Shown piece after piece: positions 34,047 to 44,759 of a stretch of 64,000 bases of DNA. Each line of letters starts with the position of its first letter. Within the stretch, counting starts at the first letter, position 1. A program made the translations under genes and the position numbers. The notes under the pieces were generated by a model. The model saw nothing but the letters and a program-made list of their open reading frames with translations, was not told the DNA's origin and ran no database searches. The stretch spans positions 10,431,931-10,495,930 of the forward strand of contig OY759264.1 of NCBI GenBank assembly GCA_963662155.1, written 5' to 3'. This DNA comes from Lamellibrachia columna (taxonomy: Eukaryota > Annelida > Polychaeta > Sabellida > Siboglinidae).

Positions 34047-37000
34047 ATGTCAAAACGTACAAATCAATGGTCAACCCACCAGACATGGAGCCAACGTCAG
34101 ACACGTTAGCCGGTGCTGGAGGAGAAATAACGTGCTACGGAAAATTCCAAATGACAACGAGATCAAAGGATCGAGAGTATGTCATCGATGTCTATGTCAT
34201 TGACGGTAGCAACCTACTGGGTAGAACAGACGCATCTGCATTGGGCTTCATCAAGTTCAACAGAGATCCGAGAGCTATCGCAGAGCTGACGATTGATTCA
34301 GATGTGTTCGGAGACATTGGATTGATGAAAACTTCACCAGTGAACATTAAAATCAGTGAAGGTGCAACACCTTACCACGTGAACGTAGCTCGCCGAGTGC
34401 CGATAGCATTACTTCCCAAGGTAGAGGACGAATTGAGGAGGATGGAGAGAGCCAGCATTATCAAGAAGATAACAGAGCCGACTCCATGGTGTGCTCCGAT
34501 GGTCGCTGCGCCGAAGAAGCCGGACAAGGTCAGATATGCATCGACCTCAAGCAGCTAAACAAGGTCGTGCAGAGAGAGAGGTACATCATCCCGGCAATAT
34601 CGCAGGTTCTAGCTAAGCTCACTGGTTCAGTCTGCTTCTCAAAGCTCGATGCTTCAGGAGGATACTGGCAACTTGCATTGGACGAGGAAAGTTCAAAACT
34701 AACTACATTCATCACTCCTCTGGGCCGCTTCTGCATGACGCGGGTCCCGTTCGGGATATCGAGCGCAAGCGAAATTTTCCAGAGGAAGATGGAGGAACTT
34801 CTAGAAGGCCTGAGGGGAGTCGAGTGCTATCAGGACGACATCATCGTTCACGGACGTACGGTCGAAGAGCACAACTCCGTACTTCAGACAGTGCTGCAAA
34901 GGATCAAAGAGTCGGGGCTAAAATTGAATCAACAAAAATGTCTCTTCAGTCAGTCCGAGCTAGAGTTCCTTGGGCACAAGATAGGACGGGAAGGTACCAG
35001 CCCACATCCGAACAAGAGCGATCGTTGACCTGGAACAACCGAGCAATGTGTCCGAGCTCAGAAGTGTCATGGGGATGGTCAACCACTTGGGACAGTACCT
35101 AGCACACCTCTCGACAGTCACAAAACCACTAAACGACCTGTTGAAGACAGACAGCGTATGGGGTTATGAACAACAAGAGGCGTTCACCAAGATAAAGATA
35201 ATGGTGACGAGCGCCCCTACACTCGCATACTTCGATCCAAACAAGCCGACTACGGTTAGCGCAGATGCTAGCAGTTACGGCATTGGAGGCGTGCTACTAC
35301 AAGAAAGCGATGGCAAACAACATCCAGTGGCATTCTGTTCACGCACACTAACTCCCACGGAACAGCAGTACGCACAGATAGAGCAAGAGTGTTTGGCATG
35401 TGTCTGGAGTTGCGAGAAGTTTATGCAGTACCTTCGTGGACTCCATTCGTTTCGTTTGATCACGGATCACAAGCCATTGGTACCACTAATCGGCGAAAAG
35501 GACTTGAATATGGGGCCATTGAGGTGTCAACGCCTCCTGATGCGCATGATGTGGTTCAATCCTAAGCCCGAGCACGTGCCAGGGAAGCAGCTAGTCGTCG
35601 CTGACCTGCTGTCGAGAAAGCCACTAAGAGAGTCAGTAGAAGCAATCACAGTACAGCAGGAGGAAGACGTGTCCCTGTACGTCAAAACGACAGTCAGCCA
35701 GTGGCCAGCCTCATCGAGTAAGCTGGACCAACTAAGACGGGCTACAACAGACGACGAACAGCTGCAGATGGCCATTCAATTCACGCAGCAGGGGTGACCT
35801 AGATATGCCCAAGACATTCCGTTGGGGCTAGGACCACTCTTTGAAGCCCGTCATCGTCTATCGATCGCAGAAGACTTGCTTGTGTCTGACGATCGCATCG
35901 TTGTGCCAAGATACATGCGACAGGAAATCCTCAGTCGGATACACGATGGACATCCCGGGGTCGTCAAAAGTAGAGAGAGAGCGAAAATGTCAGTCTGGTG
36001 GCCAGGGCTGAGTGATGAGATATCTACAATGGTGGAGAACTGCAGCCACTGCCAAATCGGACGCTCTACTCAACGCAGCGAGCCACTAGTAACGGCACCA
36101 CTCCCCGATCGTGCATGGTCACATTTAGCAGCAGACCTATGTGAGCTGAAAGGCAAGAAATATCTTGTCGTCATCGACTATTACTCGAGATACCTGGAAA
36201 TAGCCCATCTGACAACGACTACTAGTCAAGCAGTGATCCTGCAGTTCAAGGACATGTTCGCTCGATGGGGACTGTGTGACAAGATAACAACAGACAACGG
36301 ACCTCAGTTCTCGTCGGACGAGTTTAGACAGTTCGCTAATGACTACACATTTCAACACGTAATGAGCAGTCCGGGCTTCCCCCAGTCGAACGGCGAAGCT
36401 GAACGGGCAGTCCAAATCGCAAAGAAGATCCTCGTTCAGGACGATCCATCCCTGGGGCTGATGACGTACCGAGCAACGCCGGTAGCAGCAACCGGGAGAA
36501 GTCCCGCCATGATGATGACGTAACGAGAGATGAAGACGCTACTGCCATGTCTCCAGAGAAACTTGTACCCGAAGAGTCACCCTGACGTACGCACCCGAGA
36601 CGCGCGATACAAAGCAACTTATCAAAAGAACTTTAATAAGCGCAGTGGAGCACTTCCCTTGTCAAACCTACAACAGGGTGATCACGTCCGAGTCAAAATG
36701 GATGGAGAAAAGGCGTGGAGAACAACAGGAAAGGTGCAATAACAGTGCAACACCCCAAGGTCATATCTTGTGGAGACCGACCAAGGCGCTGTGCTGAGGA
36801 GAAACAGGAAACACCTACAGGCGATACCGGAAAGGCCTGCACAAACGGACGAGACATCGTCGAACGTATTGGCGAACCCTGAAACAGAAGCAGCAGCAGC
36901 AGATGACGCGACGCCGATGGTGCTAACGCCACCTCTTCTACACAGCGAGAAAACGTTCATTGAAGACATCCCCGAAGGAGTTTCTCGTGAAACGTCAGCA

Positions 37001-37069
37001 GACAAAACGCCGCTTCGGCGCTCTTCACGTGCTTCGAGACCAGTCAACCGTCTCATCAGTGAAGTGTAG
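33977..37069 (+). pseudogene. pol region of the LTR element (protease, RT, RNase H, integrase), broken
   Basis: Domains in order are an aspartic protease with DSGAD at about 34018-34032; reverse transcriptase with KLDASGGYWQ and the catalytic YQDD at 34828-34839; RNase H beginning SADASSYGIGG near 35260; an integrase zinc region (HDGHPG...CSHCQIG) near 35945-36055; the integrase core with Asp in AADLCE, Asp in TDNGPQF and Glu in GEAERA; and a C-terminal tail (VETDQGAVLRRNRKHL). The frame is disrupted by single-base length changes near 34531 and near 35015 and by in-frame stops at 35795, 36521 and 36740. The element is therefore inactive as sequenced. Sequence errors could account for some of the breaks. 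Confidence 0.9.
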
Positions 37070-37291
37070 CCTGCAACAATGCAAAGCGCACGGGGTATAA
37101 TAATCCCCTATCGTATTCGCAATGCCTAGTGAAAGGGGCATAATAATCCCCTATCGTGTTCATAATGCTTTAGCATTTAAGAGTGTTGTGTTATCAGAGT
37201 TTGGCATTGTTGTGCCATTGCACATAGTTTAGTAATTGTATTGTTGATCATAAGATGAACGTTTCACCGTACGGTAAAGATGTTTAAACTT

Positions 37292-37302
37292 AAGAAGGGA
37301 GA
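37292..37302 (+). other. Polypurine tract
   Basis: AAGAAGGGAGA lies directly against the 3' LTR, where plus-strand DNA synthesis is primed in LTR elements. Confidence 0.8.
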
Positions 37303-37486
37303 TGTCATGTTAGCCGGTGCCGCCCTCTATTAGTTGAACACTAAACAAGCATTTTAGTGGGACGCACTTCCGAAGGAGGACACCGACGCGATGCTGCTGG
37401 ACGTGCTTGATTGTATCTTAGTCACTGATTCTAAAATAATAAAAGCGGTTATTAAACACGTGTTTTACTAATGTAATTACACGACA
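37303..37486 (+). repeat. 3' LTR
   Basis: 184 bp, with the same ends as the 5' LTR plus 21 extra bases after CATTTTAG. Confidence 0.95.
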
Positions 37487-39130
37487 ACAACAACTCTATA
37501 TTTGTCGAATGTTACCGATCTTTTAATTGTGCAGCGCTATCGCTCAATCGTGCAGGTTCATAATACTAGCGTGTGACGGTGTGTGTGTGTGCGTGCGTGC
37601 GGGTGCGTGCGTGCGTGTGTGTGTGTGAAACCTGTGCTTTCTGTATTTACTGTACAATGTCAATGTACGCGCAAATGCAAAAAGGCTGAATGCTTCAAAC
37701 CTTTGACAAAATGAATAGAGTTAATATTCTGACAATTCTTAGCTTGGTTTTATTGTTTTTTATTTTGGCAATTGCCAACAAACCACAATTTACACGCGCA
37801 TGCATGCACGCAATGCCACGCACGCACGAAAAGCAACAACAATAACTACACTGCATGTAAAGCGGGAGCACGGCACAGTTACGCATCCTTGTTAATTCAT
37901 GCCCGCCTTATCCCCCGTGCCCGCCTTTCCCTTGCCCGCCTTTTAGGGTGACCCTTTCTACTTCCGGGGTTAAAACGAAACTTCGTGTTCGTGCGTGCGT
38001 CTGTACAAGACGCACAAGGATCAGCCTAAAAAGTGCATGTCGCACCCCATATAACCCAGTATTCCATTACTACGGGGATGAATTCGAGATACAGTCGTAC
38101 ATAAACTTAGATTAATGTAACCGGTAACGCTGATCTGAAAAAACTATCTGCAAGTTTGTCGATCTCAAGAGACTCAACACTGCCACGGCACAGACACAGT
38201 CAACTCTGTCGCTGCAACAGCGTCAGCGAGGTGACATTGTCAATGACTGACCCATTTCCACTGCCATGGGCATTGACATATTGAAACACACCCACTGCCA
38301 GAGTCACAGAGAGACATTCGTCCACTTCGCCACCGAATACGGTACGTTCTACACATGTCGTTTAGGCACGGTGTTCTTTTAATGCGTTCAGATACTGTTA
38401 AATGTAGGCACTTCAAAAGAAATAGATATCATGATAGAACATTGGCAATTGATTTAAATGAAAGGTGACATGTAAAGAAACCAAATTTTTTATTGTATTA
38501 ATATACATTTATTAGGTCTAAAGATATTGCGATTTTAATGCGGTAAAAATTTGAAAATGTGTATCTTATACATGCAATTATTAAGACTCTCGTGTTTGTT
38601 TTTTTCAATAAAATGAGTATGATTAAAATGGAGAACTTTTTTATTTATACATATATTTTGATAATTTTTTCAGGGGTTGCAAGCACATTTAGTAGTGTCA
38701 TAAATATACATAGTTCAGTCATGCATCATTAATAGTAAGTCAGTTAATGCAATTAATAAATCAATATTGGCTAATATATATATATATTAAACATTAATAC
38801 TGATATGTGCCCAATCGGATTTGCTCGCGTTGTTTTCTGCAAGTTATGTGGTTTCTGGGCATTGTGCACATTGACACCTTGCAAAACGAGTACATGGATA
38901 CTCAGAGAACATTCTGGGAGCATGATCATGTAACATCTGAGCTCCAATTGGTGTGGTTTTGAACCAGAAATCCGAAGAGATATCCACATGGCGGGAGGAA
39001 GTGATTCAGAACATACTGAGCATGTGCAGCATTCACAGGAAGCTCCAAACAAAAGTTTAAACAAAGATGGAATTTAACAAGATTTAACAAGATTTGCCAT
39101 CCAAGCCAAAGGCCCAGATGGCAGGTGGAC
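37487..39130. other. Intergenic sequence with minor repeats
   Basis: No gene is recognised. A GT/GCGT microsatellite lies at about 37575-37626. About 38640-38790 resembles about 50985-51085 (shared TCAATATTGGCTAAT and neighbouring sequence), so it is an old dispersed repeat. A short minus-strand open frame at 38771-39064 has no recognisable domain. Confidence 0.4.
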
Positions 39131-42100
39131 AAGACAGACAGACAGACAGACAAAATCGTTTATTTATCCATTTGTACATAGTATTACAGTAACTGTAATT
39201 CCTATTAATTAATATATTTAGTACAACGTGGATTTGGGAGACTCCTATTAAGACTAAAGAAGTCGCTCTCATAGGAGCCACCTTGGTACGTTTTCATTGA
39301 ATTTATTGTATATTTCCACTTGTGTAGATTAACGTTAACACGTACAGCTAGATTAATTATTTATTATTGACCATGCGTGCAAGTGTAGCAGTTAACTTCG
39401 GTGCATATGCATACATAGCTTTTTATAATAATTTTTTTAGCATAAGATATATATCCCTGTAAGCTGTGTGTGGTCACCTTATCTTTTAATATGTCTGGAG
39501 TATTGTTGATGATATGTGGTAAATTATATTTCAGACACTTTTTTGCAAATTCGTGTTGTGTTCTAAATGTGTGTATTTTGTTGTGTTTACGCGTGAAATG
39601 ATTATGTATGTGTGTATTCTGGTTTATCGGCCAGCTTTGTAAGTATGCTGGTAATTGTTTGTGTATGAATTTATAATAAAATCGTAGTATCTGTACTTTA
39701 AGTAAGTCTTCAACCTTTAGAACAGAGAGGCTTTTAAATAATGGTTCCGTATGTGAGTTATATTTGGTTACAGATATTATTCTAATTGCTTTCTTCTGTA
39801 ATTTTATTATCCTATTACACTGATAGCCCCAAATCATTAGGCAGTAATTTATGTGGGGTAATATTAATGAATTATACAGTATAATTCTGATACTTTTTGG
39901 TAAGACATGCTTCAATTTGTTTATAATTCCGATTGTCCTAGAACACTTATTTGCTATTTTCTCAATGTGTTTATTCCAATTTAAATGTGTGTCTAATATT
40001 AAACCTAAGAAGTTGAAATGTTGGACTCTTTCAATGTTTACACCATCTATTGTTAGTGTTGGTACTGTTACCTTTTTGTTTGGCATTTGAAAAATCATAT
40101 ATTTAGTTTTGTTGATATTTAATGTTAATTTATTTAATTTTAACCATTCTGCTATGTTGTGTAGTTCTGTATTTATCATATGTTCAGTATTTGGATTGTT
40201 TGTACCATTTGTAAAAGACCCGAGCGTACTTACTAGAGAAGTATCATCGGCATATGTAATGAATTTAAAGACATTACTGGCTTGTGAGAAATCGTTAATA
40301 TATATAATGAATAACAGAGGACCTAGTATTGAGCCTTGTGGGACTCCCGTGTTTATAGGTAAGACATTTGATTTTATGTCATCAATTTTTACAAATTGCT
40401 CACGGTTTGTTAAGTAACTCTTTAGTAATTGTAATGCTGATGGTTCCAACCCATAATGTTCTAATTTTTTTAAGAGGATTGTGTGGTCAAGTGTATCAAA
40501 TGCTTTCGATAAATCAAGAAATATACTGATGGGTAATTGGTTGTTATCCAAGTGTGTAGTGATCCTATCGACTATTTCTAGAGCTGCATATTCAGTTGAA
40601 TGGTGGGGTCTGAATCCATATTGACTATCAGACAGTAGTTTTGTATTAGTAAAATTAGTAAAATACATGAGTAATTGGTTATTCATAATTCTTTCCAATA
40701 CTTTTGAAATAACAGGCAAAAGGGATATTGGTCTATAATTTGTGAATAATGTGGGATCATTTTTCTTAAATATAGGAATAACTTTTGCTACTTTAAGTTT
40801 GTCAGGAAATTGTCCTGTGTTCAGCACTTGATTTATTAATAATGTTAAAGGTTTCACTATATCTGGTTCAATAAGTTTTAATAATTTGCTGGATATTCCA
40901 TCACAACCATAGCTATTTTTATTTGGAAGGTTATTGATTATTTGTGATACGGATTCCTCTTGTATTTCTGTGAATCTGAAACCATTTGTATTCTTGTTTT
41001 TGAGAAATTTAGTGATATTATTTGCAGTTGTACATTGTATGTTTTCCGCAAGATTAGGGCCTGTTTCCGTAAAGATATGATTAAATTCATTAGCTATGTC
41101 AATCTTATTAGTATATGTCTTGTTATTTTGTTTAAAATATGTTGGAAATTGCGTACTAGATTTGTGTCTTGATATAATTTCATTAATTGCTTTCCATGTA
41201 TTTGCTGCATTAAATTTGTATTTGTCGAAAAGTTGTACATAGTGTAATCTCTTTGCTTCACGAATGTTCTTCTTAAGTATTGCGTTGTATGTTTTTAGAT
41301 TAGTGCAACTTGTGGTATATTGTGCACAATCAGGATCTAACATCTTCAGTTGTTTGTATAATTTATCTCTATATTTAATTGATCTTAATATACCTTTCGT
41401 TATCCAGTTTGATTTTTTATGTCTGTATTTGTGGAATTTGACAACTTTGGTTTGTATGTGTTTATTTTTAGTCGTTTCTATTATTTGATCTATAAGGTTA
41501 TAATTGGAATTTGTATCAGCATTAGGACTCTTATCCATTTTGCTATAAATGTCTGCTGCATGAATGTCATGTTTAACTTTTAATAAGGCTTCATTAGTTT
41601 CCATGTGTATCTTAGTTGTTTTAGGATTTAATTGTTTGTTTTGTGTTGTGTCCATAAAGATAAAATAGGGTTGGTGATCTGAGAATTGTTTTATGAGTAT
41701 ACCTGCTCTGCTCTCTAGAATTGTTTTTGTTAATTTACAGAAAAGATTATCTATTAGTGTACCGTGTTTTTCTGAAAATCTAGTTGGTAGTGTAATTTGG
41801 GGATACATACTATGTGATGTAAGAAGATCAAAGAAATCACTGATCAGTTCATCTTCATTTAACTTTAGCAGGTTTATGTTATAATCACCGGCAAAGATTA
41901 CATTGTGTTGTATTTGGTCTAGGGATGATAGCAGTAGTGAAAATTCTGTTATAAACTGTTTCAGGTTATCAATTAGATTCCTTGGAGGCCTGTAAATATT
42001 TCCTATTATTGCTGGTTTGGTCAAACCACCTTCACTTACTTTAATAATAAGCCCTTCCCAAAGTTCATAGTTGTTTAGATTTTGAATCACTTCGTATGTA

Positions 42101-42840
42101 TATTTTGAGTCAACGTATATGATTAGTCCTCCCTTTTTACTGGATGTTTTTCCCTGTGTAATGCAATTGTATCCTTCCAGCTGTATGTGTGAGAAATCAT
42201 CATTTTTAGATATACAACTCTCTTGTAGGCATATAACACTAAGTTGAATATTTTCAGTTTTTAATTCCTCTACGAATGCCTCTAATTCGCTAAATTTGGC
42301 ATTAATAGATTGTATATTTGAGCTTATTATGCTGAAGCAATTTTTGTTCTTTTTACACAAAGCATCAAATGCATCCGAATCAAAATATGAGGATAGACGT
42401 ATGGGTTTTAATTCATTTAATTCATTAGTCTGATTTGTATTATCATCTAAGATATTATTTAAAAAGTTGTTCTGTAAGCCACCCAAATACTGTAGAAATG
42501 ATTCATCCGATGTCATTTAGTGTTCATAGTTTGCTTATGTGAACTGTGCAGCATGATATGCGTCAGGTGATTTCTTGATACATTATATCTTGTATACCTC
42601 ATATGCATCATTTAAAAATGTTTCATGTTGATTGTGCGTATGTTTGTATGTGTTGTAGCGTGATAATGTTATGCTCTTGTGGATGTTATTCGAATTTGAT
42701 GTTATGTATTCTGCACCAACGAAGATGCATACATGAGTAAACATAATAATAAACGTTGTCTGTGTAACAATTGTTGTCAAAGAAAAAAATGAGTATTTCA
42801 AAATTAAGTATGAAAAAAAAAACATCATAGACATCGATCG
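39131..42840 (-). mobile_element. Full-length non-LTR retrotransposon (jockey/CR1-like group) on the minus strand
   Basis: The minus-strand element contains one long intact protein (39364-42516). Downstream of the stop is a 3' untranslated region ending AAATAAACGATTTTGTCTG with a (TCTG)n terminal microsatellite at about 39131-39152, the kind of 3' tail used by this group. The 5' boundary is not certain. No gag-like first reading frame was recognised in the 300 or so bases upstream of the start codon, so either the family lacks one or the copy is 5'-truncated. Confidence 0.85.
39364..42516 (-). CDS. LINE endonuclease-reverse transcriptase, 1050 residues, apparently intact
   Basis: One uninterrupted frame encodes both enzymatic halves of target-primed retrotransposition. 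The N-terminal apurinic-type endonuclease spans roughly residues 55-300: SSNIQSINAKFSELEAF, ICLQESC, IGNIYRPP, FAGDYNINLL and SDHQPY. The reverse transcriptase spans roughly 500-800: CDGISSKLLK, NYRPISLLPVISKVLERI, QYGFRPHHSTEYA, FLDLSKAFDTLDH, GVPQGSILGPLLF and the catalytic YADD near 40240. A C-terminal region with CTEVNCYTC follows. Length and motif order match complete LINE ORF2 proteins. No frameshift or stop is present, so this copy could encode functional enzyme. The fragment at 28520-29296 is a diverged relative. Confidence 0.95.
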   Translation of the reverse strand: MTSDESFLQYLGGLQNNFLNNILDDNTNQTNELNELKPIRLSSYFDSDAFDALCKKNKNCFSIISSNIQSINAKFSELEAFVEELKTENIQLSVICLQESCISKNDDFSHIQLEGYNCITQGKTSSKKGGLIIYVDSKYTYEVIQNLNNYELWEGLIIKVSEGGLTKPAIIGNIYRPPRNLIDNLKQFITEFSLLLSSLDQIQHNVIFAGDYNINLLKLNEDELISDFFDLLTSHSMYPQITLPTRFSEKHGTLIDNLFCKLTKTILESRAGILIKQFSDHQPYFIFMDTTQNKQLNPKTTKIHMETNEALLKVKHDIHAADIYSKMDKSPNADTNSNYNLIDQIIETTKNKHIQTKVVKFHKYRHKKSNWITKGILRSIKYRDKLYKQLKMLDPDCAQYTTSCTNLKTYNAILKKNIREAKRLHYVQLFDKYKFNAANTWKAINEIISRHKSSTQFPTYFKQNNKTYTNKIDIANEFNHIFTETGPNLAENIQCTTANNITKFLKNKNTNGFRFTEIQEESVSQIINNLPNKNSYGCDGISSKLLKLIEPDIVKPLTLLINQVLNTGQFPDKLKVAKVIPIFKKNDPTLFTNYRPISLLPVISKVLERIMNNQLLMYFTNFTNTKLLSDSQYGFRPHHSTEYAALEIVDRITTHLDNNQLPISIFLDLSKAFDTLDHTILLKKLEHYGLEPSALQLLKSYLTNREQFVKIDDIKSNVLPINTGVPQGSILGPLLFIIYINDFSQASNVFKFITYADDTSLVSTLGSFTNGTNNPNTEHMINTELHNIAEWLKLNKLTLNINKTKYMIFQMPNKKVTVPTLTIDGVNIERVQHFNFLGLILDTHLNWNKHIEKIANKCSRTIGIINKLKHVLPKSIRIILYNSLILPHINYCLMIWGYQCNRIIKLQKKAIRIISVTKYNSHTEPLFKSLSVLKVEDLLKVQILRFYYKFIHKQLPAYLQSWPINQNTHIHNHFTRKHNKIHTFRTQHEFAKKCLKYNLPHIINNTPDILKDKVTTHSLQGYISYAKKIIIKSYVCICTEVNCYTCTHGQ

Positions 42841-42942
42841 AACTAACTGTTCGGGGAGTATTAAAAATTAAAAGGAAGCCATTGGCTTAATGGCTTAATT
42901 AAAAGGAAGCCATTGGCTTATCCAGAGTCCAACAATGTACAT

Positions 42943-43185
42943 CTACTTATAGCCCGCCCTCCTGAGATATGTGTCAACCTTGTTTTTAAACATATTCACG
43001 CTGCTAGCAGTTACACAATCTGTAGACAATTTGTTCCATTCATTTATTGTCCTCTGTGAGAACGAGTGCTTCCTGATGTCCAATCTACATTGATCCTTTA
43101 CTAATTTTACCTCATGTCCTCTAGTTCTGCTATCCTTCTTGAGTGAGAAAAACATATTTCTATCAATATTTTCATACCCATTCAA
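42943..43185 (-). pseudogene. CR1 C-terminal tail
   Basis: Encodes NGYENIDRNMFFSLKKDSRTRGHEVKL-type sequence ending in YLRRAGYK and a stop, the usual CR1 C-terminus. It is in continuation of the reverse transcriptase frame once the 62-bp insertion is discounted. The decayed fragment at 21125-21360 corresponds to this part. Confidence 0.85.
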
Positions 43186-43250
43186 TATCTTAAAAACTTC
43201 AATCTGATCTCCTCTTAACCTCCTTGTCTCTAGAGTTGTTAAACCACATT

Positions 43251-43312
43251 AGTAGTATGTCTATTTTTAGTAACCTCCTCTCTTGCTCATCATAAACCCC
43301 TTACCTACTACT
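43251..43312. mobile_element. 62-bp mini-insertion with short inverted ends and a 6-bp target duplication
   Basis: The insertion begins AGTAGTA and ends TACTACT (perfect 7-bp inverted repeats). It is flanked by CACATT at 43245-43250 and 43313-43318. It interrupts an otherwise continuous CR1 coding frame. It is too small to encode anything. Confidence 0.7.
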
Positions 43313-44759
43313 CACATTCTTTCAGGCGTTCTTCATAACTAAGGTCTCTCAGTTCTGGAATCATTTTAGTTGCTCTCCTTTGTATGCGTTCAAGCGTATC
43401 TATATCCTTCTTACGATATGGTCTCCATGCTTGTATACAGTATTCTAAATGAGGTCTAACTATTGCTTTATAAAGAGGTATAATTAACTTTTTTTCCTTG
43501 TATGTTATGTTTCTTCTAATCAATCCAAGAATTTGATTACCCTTTGAAGCTGCAATACCACACTGCTCTGAAACTTTCATATCAGCGCTTATTGTAACTC
43601 CTAAGTCCTTTTCTTTTACAGTAGTACCCAGAACATTATCTCCCATTTTATAGTTTACATTCAAGTTCCTATGTCCTGTATGTAGGCATTTACATTTCCC
43701 AAAATTGAACAACATCTGCCATTTCTCAGACCATTTCACTAATCTGTCTAGATCGTTTTGTAAATGTTGTTTATCACCATCAGTATTAACCTTTCTAAAC
43801 AGTTTTGTGTCATCCGCAAATTTCAGTACGTTACTTGTTATACTGTCGTCCAAGTCATTGATATAAATTAAGAATAATATAGGTCCTAATACTGATCCTT
43901 GAGGTACCCCACTCAAAACCGATTTCCAATTTGAAACTTCTCCATCTACTACAACTCGTTGTCTTCTGTCAGTCAGCCATTGCTCTATCCAGTCAGTTAT
44001 GCTATCCCCGATACCATGGGCTTTTAATTTAAGTAGTAATCTTTGATGTGGCACTTTGTCAAAAGCTTTCTGAAAATCTAGGTAGATAATATCTACTGGC
44101 GATCCCACGTCTATCCACTTAGTGATTTCTTCCAAAAAACATAACATATTTGTTAAGCATGACCTCGCTTTAAGGAATCCGTGTTGAGATGAATTTAATA
44201 ATTTATGCTTAACGAGGAATTCCACCATATGGTCTTTAATTAACCTTTCTAATAATTTACAAATCATTGACGTTAAACTCACTGGTCTGTAATTCTCTGA
44301 CTTATTTCTCGAACCCTTTTTAAATAATGGTATGATGTTTGCTTCTTTCCATTCAAACGGAACAACTCCCTCTTTTAATGACAAGTTGAATACTCTTGCA
44401 AGCGGTATACTGATTTGTTCTACTGTTTCCATTAGTAATTTTGGAGGAATCCCATCCACTCCCGGTGATTTGTTATCCTTCATTGCCTTTATTTTCTTAG
44501 CTACCAATTCTGGAGTTACAACTAACGGACCTAAATAGTCAGATTTGGCCCCCTGAAATTTAGCATCAGCAACTGGTAATGAACTAATATCTTCTTTGGT
44601 AAACACTGAACTGAAGTAACCATTTAGGTCTTCCGCCATTAAAAACCCCTGTGATATTATATTTCCAGCACTGTCTTCTAGAGGTCCAACCTTGTCTTGT
44701 ACGTTTTGTTTACTCCTGACATATGCATAAAAACTCTTGCTGTTTTTTTTATGTAACAT
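43308..44759 (-). CDS. CR1 reverse transcriptase domain
   Basis: The frame of 483 codons covers the whole polymerase: GVDGIPPKLLME, NYRPVSLTSMICKLLERLI, QHGFLKARSCLTN, IYLDFQKAFDKVPH, SGVPQGSVLGPILFLIYINDL and the catalytic FADDTKLF. The thumb region follows with DLGVTISADMK and HLEYCIQAWRPY. The apparent start is only the first Met after the A8 frame change; the natural protein continues from the endonuclease frame upstream. The stop near 43308 is contributed by the 62-bp insertion. Confidence 0.9.
   Translation of the reverse strand: MLHKKNSKSFYAYVRSKQNVQDKVGPLEDSAGNIISQGFLMAEDLNGYFSSVFTKEDISSLPVADAKFQGAKSDYLGPLVVTPELVAKKIKAMKDNKSPGVDGIPPKLLMETVEQISIPLARVFNLSLKEGVVPFEWKEANIIPLFKKGSRNKSENYRPVSLTSMICKLLERLIKDHMVEFLVKHKLLNSSQHGFLKARSCLTNMLCFLEEITKWIDVGSPVDIIYLDFQKAFDKVPHQRLLLKLKAHGIGDSITDWIEQWLTDRRQRVVVDGEVSNWKSVLSGVPQGSVLGPILFLIYINDLDDSITSNVLKFADDTKLFRKVNTDGDKQHLQNDLDRLVKWSEKWQMLFNFGKCKCLHTGHRNLNVNYKMGDNVLGTTVKEKDLGVTISADMKVSEQCGIAASKGNQILGLIRRNITYKEKKLIIPLYKAIVRPHLEYCIQAWRPYRKKDIDTLERIQRRATKMIPELRDLSYEERLKECE

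Larger units (their letters stand above)
32743..37486 (+). mobile_element. Complete Ty3/gypsy-type LTR retrotransposon, coding region damaged
   Basis: The element runs from TGTCATGT to ACGACA (TG...CA ends) and is flanked on both sides by the 5-bp target duplication ACAAC (32738-32742 and 37487-37491). The 5' LTR is 163 bp and the 3' LTR 184 bp; they differ by a 21-bp indel and about two substitutions. Inside, in order, are a primer-binding site, gag, protease, reverse transcriptase, RNase H and integrase, then a purine-rich tract. The order (integrase last) defines the Ty3/gypsy type. Near-identical LTRs and intact target duplications indicate a recent insertion, although pol has indels and stops. 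Confidence 0.95.

Noticed and set aside
43230..43320. Spliceosomal intron in the CR1 element
   Set aside because: A GTGAGT donor and a TACTAAT branch-like motif are present, but there is no AG at the right edge that restores the protein. The inverted ends and CACATT duplication fit an insertion better.
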